A stretch of 64,000 nucleotides of DNA from Sycobia sp. Sy_11 (GCA_018907035.1 JACCIC010000005.1:1-64000), one strand, 5' to 3'; shown: positions 22,111 through 35,419, numbered from the stretch's first letter. Numbers and translations are program-made. Notes: generated by a model not told the origin, from the letters alone.

Positions 22111-24283
22111 TTTGTTGTATATATATAATATACGATTTTGTATAATAACGGGTTTTTTTCCGTTTTCCCGCGCCACTGCACGTAGAAATATATATGTACA
22201 ACAGAATTCGTCTTAAAATCAGCTTGTTTTAACTGTGGATAATGTTACTATGTGATTGTGTCGAAAAAATTTTCTCCAAAATCGATGGGACGCGAAACGT
22301 CTGCAGAATTTCGAGCCAGATTATTCTTTTTAATAAAATGCTGCGCTCTAGCCAAGCTTCTAAATAACAATGGCAGCTATTTTTATACGTTGGCGTATAA
22401 AAAACATAAAACATATATGAAATAGAAATAGATTGAGGCTTTGTCCGGCAAGTAGAAACATTCTACTCCTATATATGCATTGGGAAACAAACGAATCGGA
22501 TCGAATTGTTGAAAAAGCCAGAAGTAATCGCATATAGATTAACTGTAATAACAAACTTTAATTTTAAATTCGTTTGAAGTGCGCGTATTTGTGATTGATC
22601 TTTTCCCGTCTTTTCCTCTTTAAAAGTGAAATAACAGTTTATTTGAACGGAGTCTATCTAACATTATTAACATCAAAGATCATTTCTTATTAGTATAAAT
22701 CTATGTTTTTTTATTTTATATTCATAACACATTGGAAGCAATCTATTTCAGAACTTGTATACTATTTATTACAGATTATCATATCATAGGCATTATCATA
22801 TCATTAGCATATCATAGGCTGATCATGCACTTGCAATACTAATAGTTATACAAGAAATATATAGAAAATGCAAATTATTTATTAAAATATTTGAATAAAA
22901 ATAGTGGATGTTTTTTAAAATTTTACTTGAAATAGTAGTCTGAAACAAATCATTCGAAATAAGAGGTTTCGAACCTTATTATAGATATCATTAGAAGCGT
23001 AGCGTCATTTGTCAATTTCACACTGTTTAACGTAAAATAATCTATCAGTATATTACAAATCCAAAAAATAATTTGTAGAAGACAATAATAGCATGTCTGC
23101 TGATATATAAGTTTTTAAAATGTCAGATTTAAATGTGTTCAGAATGTGAAATGAACTATAAAAGCAGAATTGGAAATTGTGGAATGCGTGTGGAAATTTC
23201 ATGTTTGTGTGACATATGATTTGTAGATTCGTATAGGTTTTGGTAGATTTTGAATTTGAAGACTTCGGGATTGAGGGTTTCGTTTCGAGCAAGTGACACA
23301 GAGCCCGATAGAAACGGTAGGTTCACCAGTAGTAGTAATGACGTACTAAACTGAAACAAATATATACCGATCTGAAATATTTAAAGATCTTGGAAACTAA
23401 AGGTCTGGTAAAGCAAAAGTTAAGTACAGCCAAGTATCGTGGTTTATGGGGACTGACGTTTGGAGACTTCCTGGCGCGAAAAACTAAAACTATATGATTA
23501 ATCATATGATGTATCACGCTAAAACGTAACTTTAATAAGTAATCATATATCATTTTTTGCACCAGCATCTATGGTTTGCGGTTTAGTTTTTAGTGAGTTT
23601 GGGTTGTGAAGACTTCGGGATTGACGATTTGGAGTTTGTGGGGATTTTTGCTATGTAAATTGTGATTTGTATGATTGACGTTGATGGGATTGAGGTTTAT
23701 GTGCATGGGAATTTGTTGTTTATAAGCTTGTGGTTTACTGATTAGGTTTTGATAAATTTTAGAGTGGAAGGCGTCGAAATTGAAAAATTATAGAGTTTAT
23801 GGGGATTTGGGATGTGTGGGATTAAGTTTAATGAGGTTGAGGTCTATAAATTGAAACCTTTTGTACATTTATGAAGACTCGCATTCGTTTGAAAATTGTA
23901 TATTTATGAATTGTATTTCAAGTCGTTTCATTAGAGTGTTGCTTAAAAATATAGAAAACCCCTATATTGAATTGTGCAAATTCACAAAAGAACAAAATAA
24001 CTAACAGGTTTTTATTTAACATTCCAAAAAATATATACTTGAAACTTACAGTTCTCATCTGAAAAGTTATTGTTTGGATTTCTGGTTCCACGTCTAACGA
24101 TAAATAATCCTACGACTGTTCCCAATAAATTTTTGACATAAAGACTAGTTTCTGCGAATAAGATCAAACTGTGAGGTCATTTTTTTGTGACGCATTTTCA
24201 AACATTTCAAACATGACATGACATTTTCAAACGTATCCTTTGGTATATGAATAAATATAGAAGGATTAAACGACGTGTATGTG
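22111..24283. other. AT-rich DNA with a degenerate G/T-rich repeat tract
   Basis: Between about 23220 and 23870 the + strand is enriched in GGGATTTGG, TTTGTGGGG and GAGGTTTATG words. The phrase TGAAGACTTCGGGATTGA occurs near 23257 and 23606. No coding region is supported. Confidence 0.35.
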
Positions 24284-24676
24284 TGTATATATATATATAT
24301 ATTTTTTTTTTCATATAGTTATTCTGACTTTCAGAGTCATTATAAAGTCACTTCGTTCCGTTTTTTTTTTCAGATGCATCGTTGAATCATTCTATATTTA
24401 TAAATACTAAAGGGTGCGTACGCGCGCGCGTGTGTATGTCTGTAAGCCACAACCAAAAGGAAGTCGCGGACCTCTCGTCCTCTCTCCGCGAGCGCGCGAT
24501 AGGGCGCCGAACTCGAGCGCGGGCGCGCACATACACAACATCGCAGTAGCGCATCGCATCGTATCGCGGTGAAGTTTGTATATTCCCATGAGTATTATTA
24601 ATATCCGTCAACGGGGTGGGAAGGGCGGGAGAAGAAACGGTTGCGTCTAGTTCGCTTGTATACACATGCCGCGTGC

Positions 24677-24679
<3 letters not shown>

Positions 24680-24728
<49 letters not shown>
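24680..24728. repeat. (TA)n microsatellite
   Basis: This is a perfect TA tract about 300 bp upstream of the M28-like gene's first coding exon. Confidence 0.97.
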
Positions 24729-24731
<3 letters not shown>

Positions 24732-24882
24732 ATACAATAAAAATAAAATCAAACGCGAGGGCGCGCTATATATACGCGATCGAAGCTATAATCCCACGCG
24801 CTTGCATCGCATAAGATCAGTATATAGTGTTGCCGCGTCGCGTCTCGTAATTTATTGTATCATTATATACAAATTTTCACGG

Positions 24883-24886
<4 letters not shown>

Positions 24887-24927
<41 letters not shown>
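24887..24927. repeat. (TA)n microsatellite
   Basis: This TA tract ends about 100 bp upstream of the ATG at 25032. Confidence 0.97.
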
Positions 24928-24930
<3 letters not shown>

Positions 24931-25031
24931 ATATACAATACTGAAATTATAACATAATACCGTCGCATCCGCAGGCCGGTGCGCGCGGCGCGGGTGGCGG
25001 CGGCGACGGCTAGTTCCGCGCCGGCTTCGGG

Positions 25032-27672
25032 ATGCAGGGCACGGAGCCGAGCGAGTTCGTCACCAAGCGCGCCTGCCTCTCGTTCCTGGCCTCGGTCGGC
25101 TTTCTCTGCCTGCTCGCCGGCTTCCTCCTCGGGCGGCTCGCCTCGGACAGGACCCAGCTGATGCGCGAGCGCCGCGCTCTCGGCGAGCTCGAGGGCAACG
25201 GACTGCGGGCAAGCGCGGAGCTCCAAGAGGCCCTGCTCGATCTCCTCAACGCGAGCGACTTTCACGAGGACATCGAGATGTAAGTCAACATTAAACTAAG
25301 ATTGAACAATTTATTATGCCACTATAGTTAAGTAACGTTTTAAATTTAAATAATTTGAACGGTATAATAAAGAATTAAGATAAAATTTTTCATTCAATAA
25401 CAAACTAAATCCACAATCTGACAAAAAACTAATGGATTAATAGTAATAGTAACAACAATTTAAATGCCTGAAAAGGACAATACATCTGCTGTGGAAACGT
25501 GAAGAAAAAGATATTATTTTTGAATTAATTATAACATCGAAAAATAGAATCCTTTAATTTCATATTGATTACTGTATAGAAAATATATATTATTAATTAT
25601 ATAGAAAAATTATGAACAGTATAAAATATGGGAAAGTATATAAATAGAAAACGAGAGAAATTCCCAATATTTATTTTCTTTTTATTTCGCTCACGGTTAG
25701 ACCTTTTATTTGCAAATTCCACGGATGCCATTTTAGAATTTTTTTATACAACTCCAATTTTTAATTTCCTTGTTTTTACATCTTATTATTTTCGTAGTGA
25801 AGATATGATTCGAATACATCTACTTTGCCACTGCTTCCATAAAGAAAAGAAAGAGTTGTATATACTATGAATTTTTTATAGTTCTTTAAAATTATTTACA
25901 ATAGCGAGCTTAAAATGCAATTTTAGACCTTCATATTTAGGAGATATAAAATGCTACTTTTTTAACGGTATTTAAAAATTTCAATGTACGACTAAAATAC
26001 AAATTTAAGAGATTATTTTGAAAAGCAGCATATTGCACCTTAAATATAAGTGCGTAAAATTGCGTTTTACACACACTATTATAAAAGATAACATATGTAA
26101 CATTGGTGCAAAATTTACATTCGTGTATTCAGCGACGTAAGCATAGCTATCAACACGTAGATGTACATTCATAATATACTATTGAAACACTATTTGAATA
26201 ATACATTTTTAAGTTACATTATTATTAAACAGAAAATTTACTTTTCAAATAATTTTTTATAACTATCGCTGAACCATAATGAACATAAAAATATAAAGTC
26301 TAATGGTCATTCATATTTTATAAATTATATATTTATTAAACCACGTAATTATTAGAATGAAAATAATTTTTTGCTAGTAACTTGAGCGCAATTAATATTA
26401 AGAATATTATTTAAAAAATTAATAAATTTTGTAATAAATAATAATACTAAGTAATAAATACTTAGAAAGTAAAGAAAAATTAAAATTCAAAATATCAAGT
26501 GGAGAATGAAATGTAATTATTTCATATAATTAATAACTATATATTCAATAAAAATTCATTGCTTTATATGTGCGAGTGTATACTGTAGATATATAAATAT
26601 CATTTGATAAATCTCTGCGATTAATTACATTTATGTTAGAACTTTAATTATTATAGTTACTGAAACGCCGTGGGAAGGAAATCTTTTGAAGTTTAAATAG
26701 CGCGCAAGCTAAAAATGAAAAGTTGAGAGAAACTCGAAATTTCGCGGTAAAAGTTGGGAAATCAAAAAATTATTTGAAAAACCAATTTATTTCTTTCATA
26801 GAAATAATACAGTTCTCAAAAAATAACAGCAATACAATTGCTTTACCACAATTGGATTAAAGTATCAGCTATTTTAGTCCGAAATATTATACAAAGATTT
26901 AATGCAATTACAATTTATGAATTTAATAAATAAGGTTTCAAAAAACAGTCAAATATCAATATCGTTTTGAACATTAGCCAAACCATACAAATGCAGGTCA
27001 CGGAAATTGTAAACGTGCATTAGATTTATTCTGGCCTCGATATGCTAGTAAAATGAAATAAAAACTTCATCTTTAATATGCATCTAAAACAATAATATCA
27101 AATGAATTCGCAACACCCTTACAACTATGAATATTATATTTAAATTAATTATATTATTAAAAGTTTACAGCGACAGTTGTCAAATTTGATATGAAAGATG
27201 GATGTAATAATTTTTAATTTACAGGGATGCAGGCGTACAAAATTTGAGGCGACTGGGTGTTGATAGAATAAAGGACATTTTTTCGGACTTAAGCATTTTT
27301 CGATTAAACGTTAACGAATCAGAAACGAGCACTGTTGCAACAATCTGTGGGATTCAAGAACAGGGTGAAGACCGTAACAGATTTATAAGTTCTTTGTAAA
27401 AACAAGTCCATTCTTTACTAATCAGTAAAATTTAGAAGTAAATATAAAATTTTGTATTTCATTACAAGTTTTATAGTTTACTGATTTTTAAATTCCATTA
27501 TTTCATAATATAATAGGATTTTGACTGAGGATCACATACTTAATTAAAATTTTACAAGTATACAAAAGATAAAGTATAGTCAATATAATAGTCATAGCTT
27601 GCATATATATGTATTATTAAATTTTATTTTGAACTGTATATAATTATATATAATAAAAATTTTATAAATAAA

Positions 27673-27728
<56 letters not shown>

Positions 27729-30038
27729 TAAAGCATTTTAATTTAAGCAATGCATTTTGTAAACCAAATGCACAACAGTTTTTTATAACATAGTGGCGTA
27801 AATCGTGGATTTTATGTTCTCTGTGGTATGAAACTGATTTACGATAATATTAGAGGGTCATATCTGTAATTTTCAATTTAAAGGCATAATTTTTAAGCTA
27901 GAGTGAATGTTTTTGAATCAAACCACCTATTTTTGAGACTGTATTCATTAAGAAAGTAGAAATTTTACGTTAAATATGCCTTTGTTTTTCTTTAAAAAGT
28001 TAGTATAGTAGTTTAAGTTCTTGAAATTTCGGCGTTCGCGATAAAGAAAAAATCAATTTAGCCTTGAAATAATTTCTCACACTTTCATATACGTAGAAAG
28101 GTCACTTATGATGACCACATTTTTAACGAATTTTCAAACTATTCTTACAAAAATTTTTCTTAGTTTTAATGTTATTCTCAATATCATGTACAACTTATAA
28201 TCGAAAAATCGCAACTCTTTTGTATCCGACGCAAATACAGATTTTCGTTTTAGAAAATCACTGCAACTTTCGAATCATCTTGAAAATTATCTTAATTTGA
28301 GTCGCAAAATTACATAAATGATCCTTATTGTCTTAACCGCTTAAAAGAATTTTCTTTTTTTTTTTATAATGGTTCATCCTGAAGATTTAATAACTGTTCT
28401 AATGTTTAAAATCTGTGATCTTCTGTCAGCTACGTTATAGTCTTTTATTATTATATTTTCCATACAAAAGTATACACAATTTCCAATATATATTAAAACT
28501 AATCGATATATTGCTCTATATATTGTCGATACAAGATGAAAAAAATACTTTTAACTGAAATATATTAATATTATTAAAGATACTATTTTCATTTTTCGTT
28601 TTTATATATTATAGAATTTTTTGTAAGTTAATATGGCTTACTTTTTATTAAAACTCGTTGTTAAAAATATAATCCGTAAAAATATATACATTTCAATCAA
28701 ATTTTTTTTTATTATATTTAGATAGATACGTGGTTTTGTCTGCAAGTGGTGAAGGTTTTGATGTTGCTGTTCAGGTGGCCAGATCTTTAGATAATATTCA
28801 CAGAAATAAAGGATGGGAGCCAAAACGGACAATAATCTTTTGTGTTTTCCTTGGCTCAACTGATTTCTGCAGTAATAAATTTCTGGATCACGTCAAGCCG
28901 AAGATCGCCGCATACATAGCAGTTCACGGAAACGCAGCAAGAGGTTTTTTTTTCAATAATATTTTTTAGTTCAAGAATGAATGAATTTATAATCAATTAA
29001 TAAAATCATTTAATATGTACGTTAAAATAATTATTTCTGATTTTCGCGATTATCTGTACACAATCGTTTTTATTATTTTATACGATAATATATAACAAAA
29101 TAAATTTTAGTTGAATATAATAATTATTCATAAATTATGTAATGTTTATAGGAAACGAAGAAATTGTTGTTTCTGGATCAGGTATGGTTCAAGCTACAAT
29201 TCTAGATGCATTAAGCGAAATAAAATTCTATCATCAAAATTCTTTCAAAGGAGTTCATTCACCCAATTCACTTCCTCGACTTAATCTTGACATTCCTCAT
29301 GCTATATTATCATTTTCAGTAAATATTAGAAAATTAAATTTTTTAAACAATAAAATAAACTAAAAACCAACCAATTATGTTTCATTTTTTCATAATTTAG
29401 GATTCAAATTCAACTTCAAAATCAATTGAGCAGAACCAAAAATTTTTAGCTCAAATTGTGGGATTAACAATGTGGAGATTATCTGAACAAATATTTTTCC
29501 AATGGAATCCAAAATATTTTAGTGAGATAATGACTAATTCTTTAACTACAATAAAATCGGAAGAACTAATAAAATCTAAAGGTAAAGAACATAAAACAAA
29601 AATTCATTGTTCTTAATGATAAATATAATTAATTTATTTTTAGACGATCTCAATGATACAGTAACAAGGCTCACAAGTAGCATAGTAAATTTTAATTTAG
29701 AACTAGAAAAAGTTAATCTTATGAAGTAAGTTAAAAGTAAAAAGTATATTATCTAAAAAAATAATATATAAAATCTTTTTTGTTAAAGGTCATTAGATAT
29801 TCGTATAATGAATGACAGACTGATAGATTTAGACCGAGCTATGTTATGCTCAGATAGATATTTAAGGTCCAAAACTGATTTCTCAAAATTTAAAATGTTT
29901 CCATATGAACCTACACATATTGTAAAAAAGAATTTAAATGAAATATGTGATTGTTATAAATTTGCAAGCAGTATTCTTGTTGATCAAGCTAATTGTAAAG
30001 TAATATTTAAAGATTTAGAAGAATTACAAAATATGTAA
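25032..30038 (+). CDS. Type II membrane M28-family pseudopeptidase (transferrin receptor/GCPII-like)
   Basis: Exons 25032-25279, 27225-27364, 28722-28943, 29152-29318, 29401-29581, 29644-29725 and 29789-30038 join with matching phases into 429 residues. A short cytosolic tail precedes one membrane helix (14-34, LSFLASVGFLCLLAGFLLG), then a short linker. The peptidase-like core starts at 130 with DRYVVLSASGEG, followed by ARSL, the strand RTIIFCVF and, from about 285, the helical TfR-type dimerisation region (MNDRLIDLDRAM). GCPII/TfR relatives are about 750 residues with a protease-associated domain, which I cannot find here. The zinc-binding His-Arg-Asp segment after YVVL and the paired Glu of the EEFG motif (here STDF) are both missing, so catalysis is unlikely. 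Exon 1 is strikingly GC-rich, the others AT-rich. A TTCCGCAG acceptor-like site upstream (about 24974) suggests a 5' UTR intron. Missed exons in the 1.9-kb first intron are possible. Confidence 0.8.
27679..27716. repeat. (TA)n microsatellite in intron 2 of the M28-like gene
   Basis: This intronic TA tract is followed by a shorter interrupted one. Confidence 0.95.
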
Positions 30039-30219
30039 TTGAAATATGTGATCTGAATTATTTACATTATTATAATTATTATTAATCCTACTTTTAAAAT
30101 ACTTTTCATCTTGGCATTCTTAGTTTTATTATTTACAGCACCAATTCAAAATTTAATTGTTTTGTAGGAAATGTGCATAATCATGTATATGTATCACTAT
30201 ATTTGAAATATTGCTATCA

Positions 30220-30840
30220 CTAATGTACACTAGATGCTCCATATCTGATTTCACGTTCAAACTGCTCTGCCTTTAAGGTACCATCTATAGACTGACAATC
30301 TGCATTAAAAACAGAATATGCACTAACTTCTCCTTTTTTCTTTGGCCCAGTTCTAGTATTCAAAAATATAAAAATCAATGCAGATACTATCAAGTAAACA
30401 GTTCCAAATTCAATCTTGATGGCAATTATATACACTGTCACCCATAATAAAAAGTAAAGAATGTACATGGTTCGAGTAAAAAATGGACTTGGAGGTGGTG
30501 TCAAATCTATACTTTCTTCTGATATGATACTTTCCAAATCATCTTTGTCCTGAAATCTTTCGTTCAATTATTTTCTCAATATCAATATAAATTAAAAATA
30601 TTTTTGCTACTTTATTACATTTCAGTAAAATTATTAAATTTCAAATACAAGAAATAAATAGAATTTGTTCCTAAACATTAAAGCAGAGTTCATTCATAGT
30701 ATATAGTAGCACAAAAATAATCTTACATCAATAACAGAACTTCGCTGCCATGATAAAGCCTCTTTTATTGAATTTTTCGCTGATTCTATCATTGCTTCCC
30801 TTCTTTTATTGTTCCGGTAAGCTGCAAGTTTGGATTCCAT
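30220..30840 (-). CDS. SAYSD1: SAYSvFN domain-containing protein 1
   Basis: Two exons, 30727-30840 and 30220-30549, share phase 0 and give 147 residues. The N-terminus (MESKLAAYRNNKRREAMI) is basic and helical, then comes an acidic linker. Two adjacent hydrophobic segments follow (MYILYFLLWVTVYIIAI and VYLIVSALIFIFLNT), then the family-defining SAYSVFN box and its trailing GTLKAEQFEREIRYG. Family members are ER membrane proteins. The human protein has been linked to recognition of UFMylated ribosomes stalled at the translocon. The gene is tail-to-tail with the M28-like gene, stops about 180 bp apart. Its upstream flank holds a TGACATGACGTCA-like stretch near 31050. Confidence 0.95.
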
Positions 30841-31099
30841 TTAACTTTTTAAAATGAAAAAGTTTTCATTTTATAAACTTGTTGATCACACATTTACACA
30901 ACACCTGTTGATAGAGCGAGAGAGAAGATTTGTAACAGCTGTTCTATCATATCTCTACACCACGGTCCCTCTGCACTCTGCATTTATAATTGAAAAAACG
31001 CACTACCATCCACCACACGAACACGGCCACGACCACACTACCACACATGTGACATGACGTCAATCGTAATTCGTAATATTCGCAATCGGCAACCGCTCG

Positions 31100-33140
31100 T
31101 TAATCGTACTTCCTTTCGCAAGTTTGCGGAAATGCAATTTTTAAAGAAAAAAAAGGTATTACTGAATAGGCCTTTAATTGTTCCGTTCAAAAATAGATGA
31201 TTATAAATTGCAATCCCATACGCGCAGAGAAAAATAGTATGCGGTTACAACAATAAATAACAAAAATAAATTTTCCTAGTGCGAACGGACAAGATTATCC
31301 AATCTGCGCATGCGCGTGAGTCACACACAGGTGTAGTACCGAAAAACAGCCCAGCATATAAATATTTCAAATAGCGATATCCTACATATAGGACATGGTA
31401 CCTACGAACCATAACATGTGACTAAAGAAAAATCTACGTTCTCTACGTAATTGCAGGTGCACCCATACTCATTTTATTTATATTAATATACTCATATTAA
31501 ACGATTTCGTTTTAACAGTCATTCAATTCATTATGGCCTCATAGTCAAAAAAGCGTAATCATGTAAAAATGCACATATATGCTCGAAATAGAGCTTCTGA
31601 ATAGTTCGATTTAAATTCAAGTTTGATTTTCTATCTTGTTAATTTTGGCAAACAAAAAATTGCACCGAGTCTCAAAACATGTCGAAAATCAATGTGTTAA
31701 GAAACAATATTTTTTATGTCGTGTATGCACTTCATCCCGACAAAGGTTGTTTATCAAAATGCGTTTATGCAATGCGCAGAATTCAAAACTACATTCCCTT
31801 TCGGTTTTATAATGTATTTGAATATGAATTACTTAGTTTATTTTCATTATTTGATTTCTATTTTGTATAATAATAAAATACTATATAAAATAAATGTACT
31901 ATATTATTATTTCAATATATGCATATACACACACATATATATACTCCTGTACAAATAGAATAAATTTATTGTTATTTTCATATATTAAAAATTATCGCAA
32001 AGAATAAATTAATAATTTTAAGAAGATTGTGCAAGAAATAAAAAAACTTATTGCAAGTTACTGAAATCATTGGGAAAAAATCTATTTAGACAAAACGTAC
32101 TAAAAGTTATATGAAATAATTCAATACAAGTATATATTAGATCTAATCCAAAAATATTTCTATTGCCAGAGTGATACTCTATAGCTTCTACTATCTACAT
32201 GTAGCCATAATAAATTTAAAACACGTGAAATTTTAATAACTGTAGTATAAGAAAGGGATAGAATATTTTTCTTTTTTTAGGTTTTCTACTCACGGCCTGT
32301 AATCTATACTTGCAATTTTCATGCAGAAGAATACACATGTAATTAATGTATCGTCACAAGTCACAGCACTCAGCAACTATAAATACGTTTCGTCAAAGCA
32401 TTTAGCCTTTGATATTTTTTATACTCTTAAAAATAATTTTTGTTAAAATCGCATTCTTCTATAATGCAAGGTACAAATCATCTTTTATTTATAAATTTTA
32501 TAATATAAATTGAATTATTTATATTTTCAATTATATTTAAAAATAACTTTATATTTAAATAAATAATTGGAACATTATGGTATTTAATAATAAAGCAATT
32601 TATCATATGAACATTTATATTTATTTCTTATTATGGACATTCATAGATAGTATGAACTGTTGCATCACTATACAATAAAGGTAAATTCGGTGAAAAACGA
32701 ATATAGACGTAAGTATTCGTCAACGCAATTATCGAATTCTTTGCTTCGATTAATAAACCAATTCAGAACAAACTTCGATTAATAAACAACTTTCAAATTT
32801 ATTTTACTTATTGCCAAATTTATAGCTAAAATTATCGTGCATTAGATAATAAATATTATACATATAACTGTCACATAAAAGCAATACCTTTACCTTCTTC
32901 AACTTGAAAAAGTTGGAATTGGTAATTTATATCTGTTTCAAATATTTGTTTAAAATAATTGCTGCATTGCAAGAATCGTGCTGTAATTCTATATACTAAC
33001 ATAAATATCATACATTATTAAAAAAATATAATAACTTATTTGTATATATAAAAATCTAAAAAAGCATATTAAAAATATTTCGGAGTCCTATCATTGCTCG
33101 ATCGTTAGAGGGAAGCACTAAAAAATCGCTGATCAGAGTT
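31100..33140. other. AT-rich intergenic DNA, nothing recognised
   Basis: Beyond the SAYSD1 5' flank I see no exon-like or repeated structure apart from short TA/CA runs near 31920. Confidence 0.45.
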
Positions 33141-34019
33141 CAAGTTGCTGTTCGACAGATTGACACAAACATCTTTGTAAAAATTTATATGTACTTTGTT
33201 TATCAAAACATTGTAGATCTTCGTCACTGATTAGCACTAGTATATTTGGAAACATAAAAAGAGCAACGTTAAATAACATAAAATACACATTTAATAACTT
33301 TTAATTTACTTAATTTATTTTTTCTATAACTTTATTAAGAATTTATATGATTCGCTCCTTTTTACTGAAAAATATTCACAAGCTGTAATGAAAAATATGT
33401 CCATTACTGGTCTGTGCATGGGCTGTACATCCTATTTATTTACAGCTTTTACATTTTATCAACTTTCCCTATAGTTATTTACTATTTTTAAACAATAATG
33501 TATATAAATTTGTAAGAATAAAAGATTTTCCTATACTATAATGAAAGTGTAAACTGCTGAGGTAGAGGCAGTGATCTAGCTGAAAAGTGCACAGATAAAA
33601 ATCCTTAGAATTTGGAAATCATTTTTAAAGTGGAGGGTGTTGTTAACAATATCTAACGGCACATCTTCCGCGTAAGGATTGTGGCTCACACAGAGGTGCC
33701 TAATGAACGGGCTTTCTGTAACATCTGTCTTCGGATAGCTATTTCCCACAAGAATACCTTGAGGTTCCGTGTACAAAAAGCTAAAATGCTTTATACGATT
33801 TTCCTCCGAGAACACTACCGCAAACAGCTGATATATATGCGTGTCTTTTTCCACGTAAGCGCTGCCGTGAAAGTCTACGTGTCGCAAAACCAGGTAGGAT
33901 TTTACAAACTAGCATGGATATTTGATGAGAACCTTCTTGCAATTCACTCTTCTTAACATTGAGTTCGCGAAACAGTTCTCCAGGCTGTTTGACCTGTAGA
34001 AGGCGTTGTCTCGCACCAT
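33141..34019 (-). pseudogene. Unidentified gene with one in-frame stop
   Basis: A minus-strand ATG at 34019 opens a frame that runs to 33576 with a single TAG at 33909-33911 (codon 37). The 111 codons after it have well-mixed, non-repetitive composition (SYLVLRHVDFHGSAYVEKDT, KHFSFLYTEPQGILVGN, SPFIRHLCVSHNPYAEDV). A possible last exon lies at 33141-33230 after an ATACTAG acceptor (ISDEDLQCFDKQSTYKFLQ, ending in TGA), and a GTGCAC donor near 33590 would give matching phase. The ATG is only 9 bp from a TTAA that starts a piggyBac-like terminus. I do not recognise the family. It could be a nonsense-mutated gene, a fragment cut by the transposon, or captured foreign DNA. Confidence 0.4.
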
Positions 34020-34027
34020 CAACTACC

Positions 34028-35240
34028 TTAACCCATTAAGTCCCAAAATGACATTTTTTATCACGGTTTTCAACAACTGTACTGTCTGATAAAAAATGCT
34101 GTAAGAAATTTCAAAAAAAAAACTTACTACGACGTAAAATTGACTGATCTTTCAGAATATGATATTCATTTTTTCAAAAGATGCACCTGTCACGATCTAT
34201 TTAGCTTTTTGGCAAAAATAACACGAATTTTTGAACTTTTGTTGTATTGAACGTTTTCGTATTGAAATCTCACAGGGATTCTTGTTATAACTAAGAAAAC
34301 CTCGTTAAATGATCATCAACTTGAAGTTAGATCATTGATAATTATCAAATTTCATATAGCAACCAGCAAAATGCCGGCCTAAAGATAGAAAAAACTGTCA
34401 AAACCTTCAGGCATTTTTTAGTCAAAAACTATGGACTTTAAGAAAAAAATTTATAGAATAAAATCTCTTTTATCGTACACATTTTGTTTACTATACATTC
34501 TTTAGCCGTCAGATTCTTTTTGCCGTTTTTCGGATCTTTTCGCGTGGAGGCAAATGTATATGAAGAACTTTGTTTAGTTTCTTTTTTTGTTTTTTTAGTT
34601 TTTTTTAATGATTTTATTTTATTTTTTCTTTTATTTTTTTGTTTGTTTTTGTTTTCTTTTTATAAACTTTTTTTTATTTTCTTTGAGTTCTGTTTCAGTT
34701 CGATGTCAAGCAGAAAGTACAAAAGAAAGCATTACAAATCTTGCACATTTTATTTGTTCTCCTGTCGCATGTCTTATGATTATCACAATTTTTTCTTAAT
34801 ATTTCCGTTACCATTTTATGTGATGCTTCTTTTTTCATACTTTTTACAAGATACTATTCGGCGATTCCTATAGCTATTTCCTTGAATCCAATTTTTTTTC
34901 GCTATTATAAGACATATGATGAATAAGGAACGCATTTGTCATCAATGATTGGATTAGTCATTAAAATATTGACCACGTCCATCTGTTTGCCTTTATGCGG
35001 TATCAATTTAGTACAATTTTCATCGTGTAGATCGACGTCACCCATATATCGATTTTACTGTGAGAATGCTCTAGGAAAAGGTATGTCATTTTTAGTTGTA
35101 GCTTCCTTTGAATATCTTTTTACTCTTGAAATTAGAGTTACATCTGCCGCGGTTGAAAGTAGAGATACTGTGTAGAGACTATGACTGTAATAAAATTTAA
35201 ACCACTTTTTTCTTCGTGTTTTACTAAAAACGTTCCTCAT
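34028..35240 (-). mobile_element. Degenerate piggyBac-like element
   Basis: One end is TTAACCCATTAAGTCCC at 34028-34044, the TTAA plus CCC form typical of piggyBac-type termini. Transposase relics on the minus strand lie further in. The other terminus is not found. Sequence beyond 35240 switches to a GC-rich (AG)n-bearing segment, so the element is probably truncated there. Confidence 0.6.
34690..35200 (-). pseudogene. piggyBac-like transposase C-terminal half, broken
   Basis: Reading the minus strand with frame changes gives, in order, VKRYSKEATT, then a start of the family block NRYMGDVDLHD, then YRIKANRWTWSIF and TNAFLIHH, and finally a Cys-rich tail KMCKICNAFFCTFC. This matches the order in piggyBac transposases: the (Y)NK.MGGVD block, the KWW-type helix, then the C-terminal Cys-rich domain. 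Several frameshifts and stops interrupt it, and the N-terminal catalytic Asp residues are absent. It is an old inactive relic. Confidence 0.7.
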
Positions 35241-35269
35241 TCAAATCCACACGCGCCGCCGGGCGCGGC

Positions 35270-35270
<1 letters not shown>

Positions 35271-35300
<30 letters not shown>
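35271..35300. repeat. (AG)n microsatellite
   Basis: This is a perfect AG tract within a GC-rich stretch. Confidence 0.97.
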
Positions 35301-35304
<4 letters not shown>

Positions 35305-35419
35305 CTCACCGAGCCACCGCGCTGTTGCTACGAGCGCTCTCTCAGCTGATCAGCTGTAGGGTCAGCAGAGGTCAATGCAGTTCGAGACTTCGACCCAAGC
35401 TGATCTTACCCCCTTCCCA

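Noticed and set aside
34484..34873. 129-codon Phe/Leu-rich + strand frame
   Set aside because: It is low-complexity T-rich sequence antisense to the piggyBac-like transposase relic.
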